Shown: positions 39,801-48,867, numbered from the stretch's first letter. The stretch is 64,000 nucleotides of DNA from Hemicordylus capensis (GCF_027244095.1 NC_069670.1:13969320-14033319); one strand, 5' to 3'. Notes: a model not told the origin generated them from the sequence alone. Made by a program: numbers and translations.

Positions 39801-42534
39801 TGGAAAATAATCTCTGAGCAGAAGAGCGAGCGCACATTTTGCTCCCTAACCCCGCTTCTATAAGGGCTGGAGCTCAGCTTTTTTCGTTTTGGTTTTTTTT
39901 TTTAATGAAAGCTGGAATCCAGGCGAATCTGGGTGAGCTATGCAATCCAGGCGAAACCCGGAATTTCGGGGGGCATGGCCACTCTATTCCCAATCCTCCC
40001 CTGCAGACGCTGCCAAGGATTGAATCCGGGGGCTTCTGCATCCTTCCCCACTGAGCTTTTGGCCCCACATAGGTGGCGGTCAAGTGACACTAATTATTGA
40101 TTGATTTGATTTGATTTGTATACCACCCTTCCAAAATGGCTCAGGGCTTCCATTCATTCCGCTAGTCAAGAACATCCCTCCCTGAGCGGTCCGATTCCCG
40201 CAACCAAACCCCCTTCCCTCCCGTCTCCCAGGCCCCGCTCACCTTCTTCCGAGAAATACGACTGAAGCAGACGTTCTTGAGCCTCTGGAGATAGCCTCAG
40301 GATATTAATGGCGGCAGCGTCTGTGAGGGACCCACCGAAACCTTTGATCGCCTGATAGCGAATGTAAGAGTTGTACGTATACAGGGGCCCTTTAACGGAA
40401 GAAGAGCATGGGCAAACTGGTTACACGGGCGGGCGGAGTAGTCGAGGCCACCCGCCCACCCAACATTGCTCAAGACGGGGGGGGGGGGGGGGCGGCCTAC
40501 CTGCAGAGCTGCGCTCTGGCCGGAATGTCCCTTCGCTGCGCTCCAGGCGCAGGCCAGACTTGCTGCTCACATACTTGAGGTAGGAGCCGACGGGTGGGGG
40601 GTTGATGGGGTCTGTCGTGTCACAGTAGGTTGCGTTGCACACACACACCATGGCACCGGTGCCAAAGGACCTGGGGCTGCACGGAGAGCTTGCTAGGCGG
40701 GAGAAGCGAAAGGAACAAGGTCAAGGAGCATAGGGAGCTGCCATAGAATGAGTCAGACCCTTGGTCCATCTAGCTCAGTCTTGTCTTCACAGACTGGCAG
40801 CGGCTTCTCCCAGGTTGCAGGCAGGAGTCCCTCTCTCAGCCCGGTCTTGGAGATGCTGCCAGGAAAGGAACTGGGAACCTTCGGCATGCAAGCCGGCAGG
40901 GGCATTTCCCAGAGCGGCTCAGTCCCCTTGCTGGGCTCACATGGAGTCTCCCATTCAAATGCAAACCAGGATAGACCCTGCTTCGCAAAGGGGCGAACCT
41001 GTGCTTGCTCCCACACAGCCAGCGGCCCGCAAAGCAGTACCTCCCACCCCGCAACCCCCTCAGACCCTCCAAAAGGACACTATGATCGATCGTATCGAAA
41101 GCTGCCGAGAGATCCAAAAGGACCCACAGAGTCACACTTCCTCTGACAATTCCCAACCGGAGATCATCCATCAGGCCGACCAAGGCAGTCTCCACCCCAT
41201 AGCCGACCCGGACAGCAGTCTGAAATGGGTCTAGATAATCCATTTCATCCAAGACTGTCTGGAGCTGGGAGGCCACCACCCTCTCAATTACCTTGCCCAG
41301 CCACGGACGGTTAGAAACTCACCTATAGTTGCTTAACTGAGGAATCCAAGGCAGGCTTCTTCAGAAGTGGTCTAATAATTGCCTCCTCGAGGCAAGGAGG
41401 CATCCTGCCCTCCCTCAGAGATGCATTTATGATCTCTACCCGGCCTTCTACAACAACCTCCCTGCCAGGTAGTCTAAGCCAGGGATTCTCAACGTTGGGA
41501 GGAGAGATCATAAGGCAGGAGAGCTGGTCTCGTGGTAGCAAGCATGACTTGTCCCCATAGCTAAGCAGGGTCCGCCCTGGTTGCATCTGAATGGGAGACT
41601 TGATGTGTGAGCACTGCAAGATCTTCCCCTCAGGGGATGAAGCCGCTCTGGGAAGAGCAGAAGGTTCCAAGTTCCCTCCCTGGCTTTTCCAAGATCGGGC
41701 TGAAAGCGATTCTTGCCTGCAACCTAGGAGAAGCCGCTGCCAGTCTGTGAAGACAATACTGAGCTAGATAGACCCATGGTCTGACTCAGTATATGGCAGT
41801 TTCCTATGTTCCTATGTTGGGTCCCCTGATGTTATTGGACTTCAGTTCCCATAATCCCCAGCCAAAGACCACTGGGGCTGGGGATTATGGGAGTTGAAGT
41901 CCAATAACATCAGGGGACCCAACGTTGAGGATCCCTGATATTCTAAGCCATGTCGGGCAAGGGTCAAGAGGGCAGGCGGTAGTCCACACCGTCCTAATCA
42001 GCTTGTCCACATCCTCGGGAGTCACAAACTGGAAATGATCCAGCCTGACCACATAAGAGGAATCACCAGACACCTCCGATCCAGACACCGCAGTCATTGT
42101 GGTGTCTAAATCTAAGCTGGCCTGCATACGAGAGCTTTTACATGCAAAGTCCCATGAATTTGTCCCATTAATGGGATTTAATCACATGTGTAACAGGATG
42201 TTTTGGAAGCTTAAAATGAAGACCTTGTGCTTTAAGCCAAACCATTCCAAGATGGGCTTGAAGTGACGCGGGGCCTGGCCCTACCTTGGCATCCGTCCAA
42301 AGGGGAACGCATGCCCCAGACACTCCGAAACAAGCTCTTTGCATGCCAAGTCCTTCCCAAACCTGGCGCCGCCGGGACGGGTGGGTTGAATTTGAGACCG
42401 CGCTCTGCACATGCCCAGAGTCACTTAACCTGAGGTTCAAGAAGTTCTGAAGAGGATTAAAAGTTACCTGCTGTATCTGTAAGCAGCCGGAAGAAGGAGA
42501 ACAGGACCCACACGCCATGCCCCGCAGCCCGCAT
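30695..42534 (-). CDS. GBA1: Lysosomal acid glucosylceramidase, tandem copy B (10 coding exons, divergent)
   Basis: GH30 acid beta-glucosidase paralogue. Ten coding exons give 1581 nt, 526 aa. Phases match human throughout, and exons 5, 7, 8 and 10 are longer by 3, 3, 3 and 9 nt. Both catalytic Glu (QNEP, TEAC), [19 protein letters not shown] and four N-terminal Cys are kept. It is the most altered copy. The YPFQCLGF loop lining the pocket becomes YKNFPGNSF, the Cys126 site reads ACSDF, Phe397 is His, and Asn370 is Thr. Sequons NFS and NST of human are lost (CFS, RSP). A CpG-rich promoter-like block lies about 500 bp upstream. No inactivating change was seen, so I read it as an intact gene whose substrate use may differ. 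Confidence 0.92.
30917..31424 (-). mobile_element. SINE-C inserted in the chimeric SINE, itself interrupted
   Basis: Reverse SINE-C with target duplication GGTCTTTCAGTA on both sides (near 30905 and 31426). Its own middle is interrupted by a forward SINE-C. Confidence 0.85.
31088..31333 (+). mobile_element. SINE-C inserted in SINE-C
   Basis: Forward element from the tRNA-like head (GGTTCGAATCCCCGCTGG) to CGACTCGACGGCACACTT, lying within the reverse copy. Confidence 0.85.
32004..32129 (-). CDS. GBA1: Copy B exon 10
   Basis: 126 bp, three codons longer than human exon 10 but the same length as copy C. Encodes [31 protein letters not shown] and VAVVVVLN. Donor AACAA/GTAAGT. Confidence 0.92.
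32404..32567 (-). CDS. GBA1: Copy B exon 9
   Basis: 164 bp. The first codon gives Thr at the human Asn370 position. Then [35 protein letters not shown] and [14 protein letters not shown]. Phe397 corresponds to His. Confidence 0.93.
33009..33314 (+). mobile_element. 5S/tRNA chimeric SINE, full length
   Basis: Complete head, body and tail in copy B intron 8. Confidence 0.88.
33439..33666 (-). CDS. GBA1: Copy B exon 8 (nucleophile Glu)
   Basis: 228 bp, one codon longer than human. Encodes [37 protein letters not shown] and [17 protein letters not shown]. It keeps the EAC cysteine; the Ser345 position is Phe. Donor GTAAGT. Confidence 0.93.
33995..34400 (+). mobile_element. CR1 LINE 3' end
   Basis: Coding end ...CTGCCACAAGATGTG, ATGGAGGAGAGGTCTATCAA, then 3'UTR to GATCCAGCAGGGCTGTTCTT. 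Confidence 0.87.
34497..34640. mobile_element. U1 fragment, copy 3
   Basis: CCTTCCAGATTGCC start and a TCTTTTCTAGCTTGTGCGAA piece of the U1 body; internally deleted. Confidence 0.4.
34643..35275 (-). mobile_element. SINE-C split by a LINE 3' end
   Basis: 34643-34802 and 35166-35275 are halves of one reverse SINE-C. The 12 bp AGGTGTTTCCCA is duplicated at the junctions. Confidence 0.85.
34803..35165 (+). mobile_element. LINE 3' end with (ATCT)n tail, inserted in SINE-C
   Basis: About 360 bp ending GACTGTAATAAACTTTATCG and ATCT repeats, with an exact 12 bp target duplication. 5'-truncated non-LTR insertion; clade not certain. Confidence 0.7.
35320..35490 (-). mobile_element. U1 element, copy 4
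   Basis: Reverse body (GGCATCGGAAATCTGAACG, ends at AATCTGGAAAGCTCCC). Confidence 0.5.
35684..35924 (-). CDS. GBA1: Copy B exon 7 (acid/base Glu, altered loop)
   Basis: 241 bp, one codon longer than human. Encodes [20 protein letters not shown] with NEP, then [18 protein letters not shown] in place of the usual [16 protein letters not shown], and LRNWAQV. The human NST sequon position reads KRSPF. Donor GTAGGT; the acceptor GTCTAG is weak. Confidence 0.9.
35945..36223 (-). mobile_element. MIR-like CORE-SINE with (TTA)n tail
   Basis: TTCCGCTCTTCCTCCAAGGA, CCCAGAGTCACCCAGCTAG and GGTCCTAGTCCCAGCACTC in reverse. The tail begins about 25 bp from the copy B exon 7 acceptor. Confidence 0.87.
36409..36581 (-). 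CDS. GBA1: Copy B exon 6
   Basis: 173 bp. Encodes [36 protein letters not shown] and [11 protein letters not shown]. Acceptor CAACAG, donor GTAATG. Confidence 0.92.
36610..37184. other. No gene seen
   Basis: AT-rich intronic sequence of copy B with T and G runs. No repeat recognised with confidence. Confidence 0.35.
37185..37340 (+). repeat. L2-like 3' tail
   Basis: AAACTGCCCTGAGCCATTTT and GGAAGGGCGGTG, then (CAAT)n. Confidence 0.7.
37385..37840 (+). mobile_element. CR1 LINE 3' end (second subfamily)
   Basis: GGTCCAGAGGAGGGCCAC, TAGCCTGGAGAAGGGTAGAC and AGATGTCATGGCCGCC, as in avian-type CR1 3' ends. Distinct from the copies ending in GATCCAGCAGGGCTG. Confidence 0.82.
37935..38150 (+). 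repeat. CR1/L3-like 3' repeat with (AATG)n tail
   Basis: CCCCCAGCACAGCATCCCTC, TTCGGGGACAGGGAGCC, TGCCCTAAGCCATTTTTGG and an AATG run. Confidence 0.78.
38347..38465 (-). mobile_element. tRNA-Ala SINE part
   Basis: ACTGGCAGCAGCTCTCCAAG body in reverse, with a worn head. Confidence 0.7.
38740..38876 (-). CDS. GBA1: Copy B exon 5
   Basis: 137 bp, one codon longer than human. Encodes [28 protein letters not shown] and [12 protein letters not shown]. The Cys of SCDF has moved one residue (ACSDF) and the NFS sequon is lost. Donor GTGAGT, acceptor CTGCAG. Confidence 0.92.
39207..39356 (-). mobile_element. SINE-C, 5' part
   Basis: Reverse head with GATTCAAACCGGCAATCTC and the TTCCCCACTGCATCATTAGG start. 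Confidence 0.78.
39638..39740 (-). mobile_element. SINE tail fragment
   Basis: GAGTCAGACCCTTGGTCC and ACACAGACTGGCAGCGG in reverse. Confidence 0.75.
39741..39975 (-). repeat. U2 repeat, copy 3
   Basis: CTTTCCAAATCTGGGTACC and GCATATGATGTAAAT are the complement of the U2 end near 3630 and 6770. Confidence 0.45.
40243..40389 (-). CDS. GBA1: Copy B exon 4
   Basis: 147 bp as in human. Encodes [36 protein letters not shown] and [10 protein letters not shown]. Donor GTGAGC. The acceptor TTAAAG has a weak pyrimidine tract. Confidence 0.9.
40474..40492. repeat. G homopolymer next to a splice donor
   Basis: About 16-18 G in a row (C on the transcribed strand), starting some ten bases after the copy B exon 3 donor. 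Confidence 0.9.
40501..40692 (-). CDS. GBA1: Copy B exon 3
   Basis: 192 bp as in human. Encodes [21 protein letters not shown] and [17 protein letters not shown]. All four N-terminal Cys and the NAT sequon are kept. Donor GCAG/GTAGG. An uninterrupted C-run (minus strand) begins about ten bases into the intron. Confidence 0.92.
40728..41020 (-). mobile_element. 5S/tRNA chimeric SINE, full length
   Basis: Reverse copy with tail, body and head (ACCCTGCTTCGCAAAGG). Confidence 0.86.
41468..41935. mobile_element. hAT-type MITE with long inverted repeat, split by a SINE
   Basis: Ends CAGGGATTCTCAACGTTGGG and its near complement CCCAACGTTGAGGATCCCTG. The inner arms around 41820-41925 form an almost perfect hairpin (ATAATCCCCAGCC / GGCTGGGGATTAT). 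Confidence 0.8.
41515..41817 (+). mobile_element. 5S/tRNA chimeric SINE inside the MITE
   Basis: Full element; GTTGGG flanks both sides of the insertion. Confidence 0.86.
42468..42534 (-). CDS. GBA1: Copy B exon 2 (start codon and signal peptide)
   Basis: ATG at 42534 opens [18 protein letters not shown], a Phe/Leu-rich leader, ending TDTA with a phase 1 donor GTAACT as in copy A. Reading stays open upstream, so a longer N-terminus is possible. I chose this ATG by alignment with copy A and human exon 2. Confidence 0.78.
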
Positions 42535-42724
42535 GGCTTGCGTGCAGCAGCGCCAGAACAAGACGAGGCGTGCCTGGGTACAGAAAGCAGGACAAGATCT
42601 GGTTATCCAAGACACCGGGCCGTGCGGCGGAGTCAAAAGCCAGCATGGCATAGTGGCAGGTAGGCCGGATTGGGCTCAAAGGCCAGCTGAAATCCAGAAA
42701 GCTTGCTGGCTGACGTTGCACCAC

Positions 42725-42840
42725 TCCCCCACCTCTCAGGCTGGCCTACCTTGCAGGGTTGTTGTGAGCCTACAAAAGGCAAGACCTCGGAGTTCATTGA
42801 AAGGAAGTAGGCGGGGGGAGGATAATAAATACTAGCTGAA
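42725..42840 (+). mobile_element. MIR-like CORE-SINE fragment
   Basis: CTCTCAGGCTGGCCTACCTT, GCAGGGTTGTTGTGAG and an AATAAATAC end. Head missing. Confidence 0.55.
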
Positions 42841-43029
42841 CCTGCACAGAGCATCTGTGCCCCGCTCCCTCCCTCCCCCCCCAGCCTTCTGCCCCAGTCT
42901 TTCCTGCCTTCTACCCCATCTCACCTCCTGCCCTCAGACGCAGCACACAGCATCTGCGCCTTTCTCTTCCGGTCTCCTCTCCCCTTTCTCTCCCTCCTCC
43001 TTGCCGGGCTCAGCAGCTGCCCCCCCCCG

Positions 43030-43100
43030 CCCCGTCGCTAAGCAACAGTTCCGCCCCCGCCTTTTCATTGGTCGCAGTTGCAGCAGGGGCGGGGCTCGCC
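43030..43100 (-). promoter_or_regulatory. CpG-rich promoter-like block upstream of copy B
   Basis: Read on the minus strand, in order: a GC box (43094-43086), a CCAAT box (43071-43067), a GC box with core GGCGGGGGCGG (43061-43051) and an X-box-like palindrome GTTGCTTAGCGAC (43046-43034). It sits about 500 bp upstream of the copy B start codon in the right orientation. No TATA. A housekeeping-type promoter is inferred from motif order and position. Confidence 0.5.
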
Positions 43101-43229
43101 AGACATTCCCGCACGCATCCCCACGGGAGAATGAAACGTATAGAAGATAGAGGGAAGATAGAAGAGGCAGTAGAGTTTTAAGTAGGAGTGGACTCACTGG
43201 TTTCTCCAGGAGGGGGCTCTCCAGGTGCA

Positions 43230-43335
43230 GCGCTAATTCTTTGCATTATCGTCATCTCATTATTTCCCTTTGTCAGCAACTGCTCTGAGAACTTTTCTTC
43301 TTGGTGTTGAAAAGCAGAATATAAATAGTATTATG
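43230..43335 (+). repeat. CR1/L3-like 3' end
   Basis: ATTATTTCCCTTTGTCAGC to GTTGAAAAGCAGAATATAAA. Confidence 0.55.
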
Positions 43336-43482
43336 AGGAGTAGTCATTCCCTCCCTGCCTCCTAACCCAACCACAAGTTGCTAAAGAGCCAGTATTTTAT
43401 TGCCGCCTTCAGTCGACGCGAGTTACACAATATTTGTCAACCGTCCACCTGGCCAGATATTCCGATGCCAGTCATTTAGGAA

Positions 43483-43600
43483 CTTCGTAAGCTGCCATAT
43501 ACTAAGTCAGACCCTTGGTCTAGCTAGCTCAGGATTGTCTTCACAGACTGGCAGCGGCTGCTCCAAGGTTGCAGGCAGGAGTCTCTCTCAGCTTTCCATT
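43483..43600 (-). mobile_element. SINE tail fragment
   Basis: GCTGCCATATACTAAGTCAG and CACAGACTGGCAGCGGC in reverse. Confidence 0.75.
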
Positions 43601-43649
43601 TAGGGGAAACGAGGTGGCGTTTATACCACCAAGTACTACCACTTAACGC

Positions 43650-44370
43650 GGCTAAGCCATGGCTCCCAGAGGACCAGCAAGAGTGTCCTAAAATCACCTG
43701 CAGACAGAAAGCTAGTGAGCTAGGCAAAACATTCAGGGAAACCCATTCACATTTCTTAAAAGAGTGTGTGGTAGCCAAAAAAGTGTGGCAGGAAGTAAGC
43801 AAGTTGTTAAAGAGGCCTGATTTGGAAAAACAGACTTGGGAAGACCTAACCTCGGGTCTGAACGACAGAACCTCTTTTCAAGGTCCCAGAAAGAAACCTT
43901 CAAGGAAACGGAACGGAACGGGTGCCCCCATAGTAGGGAATTGGAACGTTCCCCTTCTCGTAATCAGGTTAGTAAACCTGTATGTCATTTATGCAATGCT
44001 CGTGCATAGGAATAGGGAGGGAAGACGCGGCCAAGAGGTTCACGTGGATGAGACAGTAAGTCTCTTCTGGAAAAGTTTGTATGGTTATGTGCAAAAAGAC
44101 AAGTGTATCTCTTCTAAACAGCAATGGGACAAATTGTGGAAACGGACGTTGGACTTAACCCCCCCCCCCACCTGATGTACCTTGTAATCCCCCACCCCCC
44201 GAGTTACAGTACTGCCTGCATATACTTCATAACCCTGTGGGTCTCCAAATCCTTGTGTGTAAGTCTTTGTAGATATATGCTGTACAAACAACCACTTTGT
44301 ATATAATTGTGCTTTGGCAACGTACTGTATGCTTTGGTAGTTTGTTGGGTCAATTAAAAAATCTTGTCCT
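43650..44370 (+). mobile_element. Non-LTR retrotransposon ORF2 C-terminal fragment (L1/Tx1-like)
   Basis: Frames read ECPKITCRQK, THSHFLKECVVAKKVWQEVS and KRPDLEKQTWEDL: the C-x-C...H...C zinc knuckle after reverse transcriptase. Then SLYGYVQKDKC and a short 3'UTR ending near GTCAATTAAAAAATC. 5' truncated and frame-broken. Confidence 0.65.
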
Positions 44371-44379
44371 ATCTTGTCA

Positions 44380-44549
44380 GACGCTGCTAACTTGGAACCT
44401 AGATGCTCTTCCCAGAGCAGCTCCATCCCCTGAGGGGAATCTCTTACAGTGCTCACATGTGGTCTCCCTTTCATATGCAGTCAGGGAGGGCCCTGCTTAG
44501 CTAGGGGGACATGCCATGCTTGCTACCACCAGACCAGCTCTCCTCTCCA
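44380..44549 (-). mobile_element. 5S/tRNA SINE, head and body
   Basis: Reverse copy; GCCCTGCTTAGCTAGGGGG head complement. Confidence 0.82.
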
Positions 44550-44772
44550 TTTTGATGATCTCCATCAGGAAGAAGAGGACCAGTTCTCTTTGCCTACCCA
44601 GCCTCACCCCTTCCCTGCCAGACGCTGCACCGGCTGTTTCCACAACACTCTACCTTCCCTGCTGACCTGTTTGCCAGATTTCTCCAGGCTCCTGTCCCTG
44701 ATGGCCAAGACTCTAGTATCTAAGCCCTGCTAATGGGGCAAAGAGGCATCTTCTAAAATAGTGGCTCTATAT

Positions 44773-44998
44773 TTAACAACGGCAGGGAAATGCTTGACTA
44801 ACAAGCAGAAGGCTGCTGGTTCGAATCCCCGCTGGTACTATATCAGGCAGCAGCAACCATCTAGGAAGATGCTGAAAGGCATCATCTCCTACTGTGTGGG
44901 AGGAGACAATGGTACACCCCTCCTGTATTCAACCAAAAGAAAACCACAGGGCTCTGTGGGCGCAAAGAGTCGAAATTGACCTGACGTCACACTTTACT
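44773..44998 (+). mobile_element. SINE-C
   Basis: GGTTCGAATCCCCGCTGG head, ATGCTGAAAGGCATCATCTC body, worn end. Confidence 0.82.
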
Positions 44999-45682
44999 TA
45001 CTCTAAGAAAACACCTTCAGTTTGTTGTTGCCATTAAAAAATAAATAAAAGCTACTAGTCCTCATGACAACTGGAAACAGAGCATTGAAATTATGCGTCA
45101 TCTTTCAAAGGGCAGAGCAATTACAAAGAGGTTTTCTGAGCAGCTGCCACATCAGCACAGAGGATGTATGATGTGTTCAGACTGCACGAGGTTAGAAAAA
45201 CATCTTACTAGTTCCCCAGGATCTGATGAGACCCACACTTACCTGATATTCCCGACTGTCCTGCCTTGAAACCTGGCAAGACCCAATGTATGCAAGAGAA
45301 AACAGGGGTGGCTGATTCATCTAACTCCAGACTGCTTTTTGAGGACTTAACCCCATAAACCTGTCTGGATCGGGCTTTGGGGCATAAGCCAGTCGTGTTA
45401 TTAATGTGGCCTTTCATCGTGGAGATCAAAAGATAAATACAGATTTCACGATTGTTCAGGCTCTGCCCTTGGAGGAGGTTCAAAATAGCCCAAGAACAGA
45501 AGCAGCCCATTTTGAAATACTAGGATGAACACGGAAGATGATTAGAAACAAACAGTTTGAAAAGGGGGACAGTTCAATGCTGGATGGGGGAACTTCTACA
45601 GTCACAGTAAAAGTTAGCCCTCTAATTCACCCTGGGTGACTTGGTTCTCCTGAAAGGGCTCTCTTTCAATTTTTATTATTAT
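44999..45682. other. No gene seen
   Basis: Unique-looking spacer; no exon or repeat recognised. Confidence 0.4.
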
Positions 45683-45930
45683 TATTTTTATTATTTATTC
45701 GATTTCTATACCTCCCTTCCAAAAATGGCTCAGGGCGGTTTGCACAGAGAAATAACAAACAAATAAGATGGAACCCTGTCCCCAAAGGGCTCACAATCTA
45801 AAGAGAAATATAAGACAGACACCAGCCACAGTCACTGGAGGGATGCTGTGCTGGGGGTGGAGAGGGCCAGTTACTCTCCCCCTGCTAAATAAAGAGAATC
45901 GCCACGTCAAAAGGTGCCTCTTTGCCAAGT
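45683..45930 (-). repeat. CR1/L3-like 3' repeat
   Basis: Reverse: CTTCCAAAAATGGCTCAGGG, CTGTCCCCAAAGGGCTCAC, GGAGGGATGCTGTGCTGG. Confidence 0.8.
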
Positions 45931-45939
45931 TAGCAGGGG

Positions 45940-46078
45940 AGTTAACTTGTAGAGCTTTGATCTATAATTTAAATTGGTTTAATTATGATGTTGTTGTTGT
46001 TGTTAAAATGGTAAACCACCCAGAGATTGTTTATATGGGGTGGTATAGAAATGCGAAATGGAAAATACAGTATTAATA
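45940..46078 (+). repeat. L2-like 3' tail
   Basis: (TTG)n and AAACCACCCAGAGATTG, GGGTGGTATAGAAAT. Confidence 0.62.
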
Positions 46079-46164
46079 CCAGGTGTCTGGCAATTAAGGA
46101 GCAGAATATACAAGCCTTCCTGAGACCAGCCTCCCATTCCAAAAGTGAACCTCTGTGAAGCCTA

Positions 46165-47195
46165 CAATTTTCCGTGGTTGGGCAAGGTAATTGAGAGGGT
46201 GGTGGCCTACCAGCGACAGAAAATCTTGGAGGAAACTGATTATCTAGACCCATTTCAAACTGGTTTTCGGGTGGAGACTGCCTTGGTCGGCCTGATGGAT
46301 GATTCCCAAAAGGGAACTGACTCTGTTGGTCCTTTTGGATCTCTCGGCGGCTTTCGATACTATCAACTACAGTATCCTTCTGGACCGCCAGAGAGGTTTG
46401 GGAGTGAGAGGCACTGGTTTGCAGTGGTTCGACTCCTACCTCTTGGGCAGATTCCAGATGGTGTCACTTGGAGACTCTTGTTCTTAAAAAAATGTGAACT
46501 TTTAACTAGTGTCTTCCAGAGCTCCACACTGTCTCCCATGTCGTTGAATATCTACATGAAACCCCTGGGAGAGATCAGGAGATTTGGTGCAGGGTATTAT
46601 CAGTAGGCTGACAACACCCAAACCTATCTCCCTGTGAAAACATCATCAGGAGAAGGCATCACTTCCCGAAATGCCTGCCTGAAGTGGCGGCAGAGATGGA
46701 CTGGATAAGAGATAAAAAGCTGAGGCTGAATCCAGACAAGACGGAGGTACTGATTGTGCAGGGTCGGAACTCAGGAGATGATTTTGATCTGCCGGTTCTG
46801 GATGGGGCCACACTTCCCCAGAAGGAACAGGTACGCAGTCTGGGGGTGCTTCTGGACACAAACCTCTCCCTGGTGTCCCAGGCTGAGGCAGTGGCCAGAG
46901 GCAGTGGTTGGTACGTCAGCTGTGGCCGTTTCTTGAGATCAATGACCTCAAAACAGTGGTACATTTGCTGGTCCCCTCCAGACTTGACTACTGCAAATGG
47001 CTTGGGCCCTGGGTAATGAAGAGAACGTCTTCTTCCTTATGAACCCCACTGCCCACTGAGATCATCAGGAGAGGTCCGTCTGCAGTTGTCACCGGCTTGT
47101 TTGGTGGCTACTCGGGGACAGGCCTTCTCCGCTGCTGCCCCAAAGCTCTGGAACACACTCCCTGCCGAAATAAGAGCCTCCCCATCTCTGACAAC
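46165..47195 (+). mobile_element. CR1/L2-clade LINE, reverse transcriptase fragment
   Basis: Frames in order: [95 protein letters not shown] and APKLWNTLPAEIRASPSL. Several frame changes and an internal deletion; 5' truncated. Confidence 0.88.
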
Positions 47196-47202
47196 TGTGG
47201 TT

Positions 47203-47393
47203 AGAGTGCTGGACTAGGACCGGGGAGCCCCGAGTTCAAATCCCCATTCAGCCATGAAACGAGCTGGGTGACTCTGGGCCAGTCACTTCTCTCTCAGCCT
47301 AACCTACTTCACAGGGTTGTTGTGAAAGAGAAACTCAAATATGTAGTGCACCACTCTGGGCTCCTTGGAGGAAGAGCGGGATATAAATATAAA

Positions 47394-47424
<31 letters not shown>

Positions 47425-47428
47425 GTGA
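47203..47428 (+). mobile_element. MIR-like CORE-SINE with (ATA)n tail
   Basis: GTGCTGGACTAGGACCGGGG head, AGTTCAAATCC, GGGTGACTCTGGGCCAGTC core, GGAAGAGCGGGATATAAAT end. Confidence 0.88.
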
Positions 47429-47436
47429 CAGCCCTT

Positions 47437-48867
47437 ATGCCTTTGGGGTTGCCCATTTCTTTGGGGCCCTCTGGAGAGAAAGGGGACTCCTTGCCTCGGA
47501 GGGGACCCCGATCTCCCATGCAGATATTATCTTTGGACTGTTGCAGGCTATCCTTCGACCGACAACCCTATTGTACATTGCTACTGACTCAGATAGCTGC
47601 TTCATGGAAACCACACACGCCCCAAGGGCCGCCACCCCTGCTTGAAGAGGACGTGCCCAGCCTTCAGCAGGCAACCTATCGGTGTCCATGGGGTGGCCGG
47701 AGAGAGACCAGGCTGGGACGAGCGACGCATGAGGCCCGGGAAGGGGTTTGGGCCGGGAGGAGGAAAGTGGAGTATTAAGCCCGGGTTTGGGTCTGTGTCT
47801 CCGCATGTCTGTGCGTGCGTGGGTGTGCGCACGGGTGGGGGAAATGACATCTCTCTGCCTGCGAGCTGGCTGCCGTCAGGACGCCCAAACTGTCTGGCAC
47901 CACCTAGAGGGCCGCCCTATGGCCCCTGGGAATTGGTTGCGCGATTTATTCATGTGACTCATTAAGCCTCCCACATGGACCAAGGAGAGGATTTTATGGG
48001 CTGTATTCAGGACTCTGAGGGTGTGGAAGTATAAGTACCAGCCCAAATGGGCAGGACAGAGACACACCACTACCACGGTCCTGATCCCCCCTGAATTGCC
48101 TGCTAAAAATGACTCCATGGAACTACTTAGGGGTGGTTGGGTGGGAGTTGATGATTCACGCCGTTTTCCTGTAGTGACCATGCGCTGTGATTATGTCGGA
48201 ACTCCTGACTGGTAGGAGCCGAGTGGAGTTCTGCAAGTGGGTTTTTTCTACTTCAGGAGCCCCAAGAGAGAGAAAAGGAACAGAGAGAATGGGAGGAGAT
48301 GGGAACAGGCAAGACAAACCTGTAATTCAAGAACCAAGAAGGGATGAGACTCTCGCGAAAGGTTTCCACCAAGTCTCAGAGGGAGGAATTGTAGCAGAAA
48401 TCTGGGCGACTAGGCTTCAAATCCCTGATGAGAAAGTGAACCAAAGTTACTGTTTAGGATGATCTGTTGAATTTTTGGAATGTGTGATAAGGAGGGGCTT
48501 GGGGGGACAATGAACAATGGGATTACTGTACTCTGAAGATTGGACAAGTGTAGTTGGGACCATAATGTATCTTGTCTAGAAGAACCATGATTGGTCCTTC
48601 TAGAAGAGAGGATGCTCAGTTTACAAGAGCCTATATAGGACTAGATATTATAGAAATCAAATGAATGAATGAATGAATAAAATATTAACATAGAGATAAG
48701 AATGAGTATATAATATGTCACCACCATTCTGTGGGGTGTTCCACCCATCCCCTGCATGTGTTAGGCGAAGGCCCGGCCGTGATGCTCATTACATAATAAA
48801 GTGCTTCGAATCTGATGGGTGTTGGCCTCTAACTAGAAAGAACCTAGAGTGTAGTATTTCCGCTACA
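47437..48867 (+). mobile_element. Retroviral fossil: RNase H remnant plus one LTR
   Basis: The left end resembles the retroviral RNase H region (motif YAFGVAHFFGALWRERG, as in gammaretrovirus-like pol). An unassigned internal stretch and a purine-rich tract follow, and then a probable LTR at 48511-48867 that begins TG and ends CA, with a TATA-like CCTATATAGG and an AATAAAG signal. No second LTR, gag or full pol is seen. It is a broken, much-deleted remnant inserted into CR1 sequence. It cannot be dated without a second LTR. Confidence 0.6.

Larger units (their letters stand above)
41030..42130 (-). mobile_element. CR1/L2-clade LINE, reverse transcriptase fragment
   Basis: The minus strand reads [48 protein letters not shown] (RT domain with AFD), and further upstream [18 protein letters not shown] and the [11 protein letters not shown] region. 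Interrupted by a MITE that itself holds a 5S/tRNA SINE. Truncated at both ends. In copy B intron 2. Confidence 0.85.
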
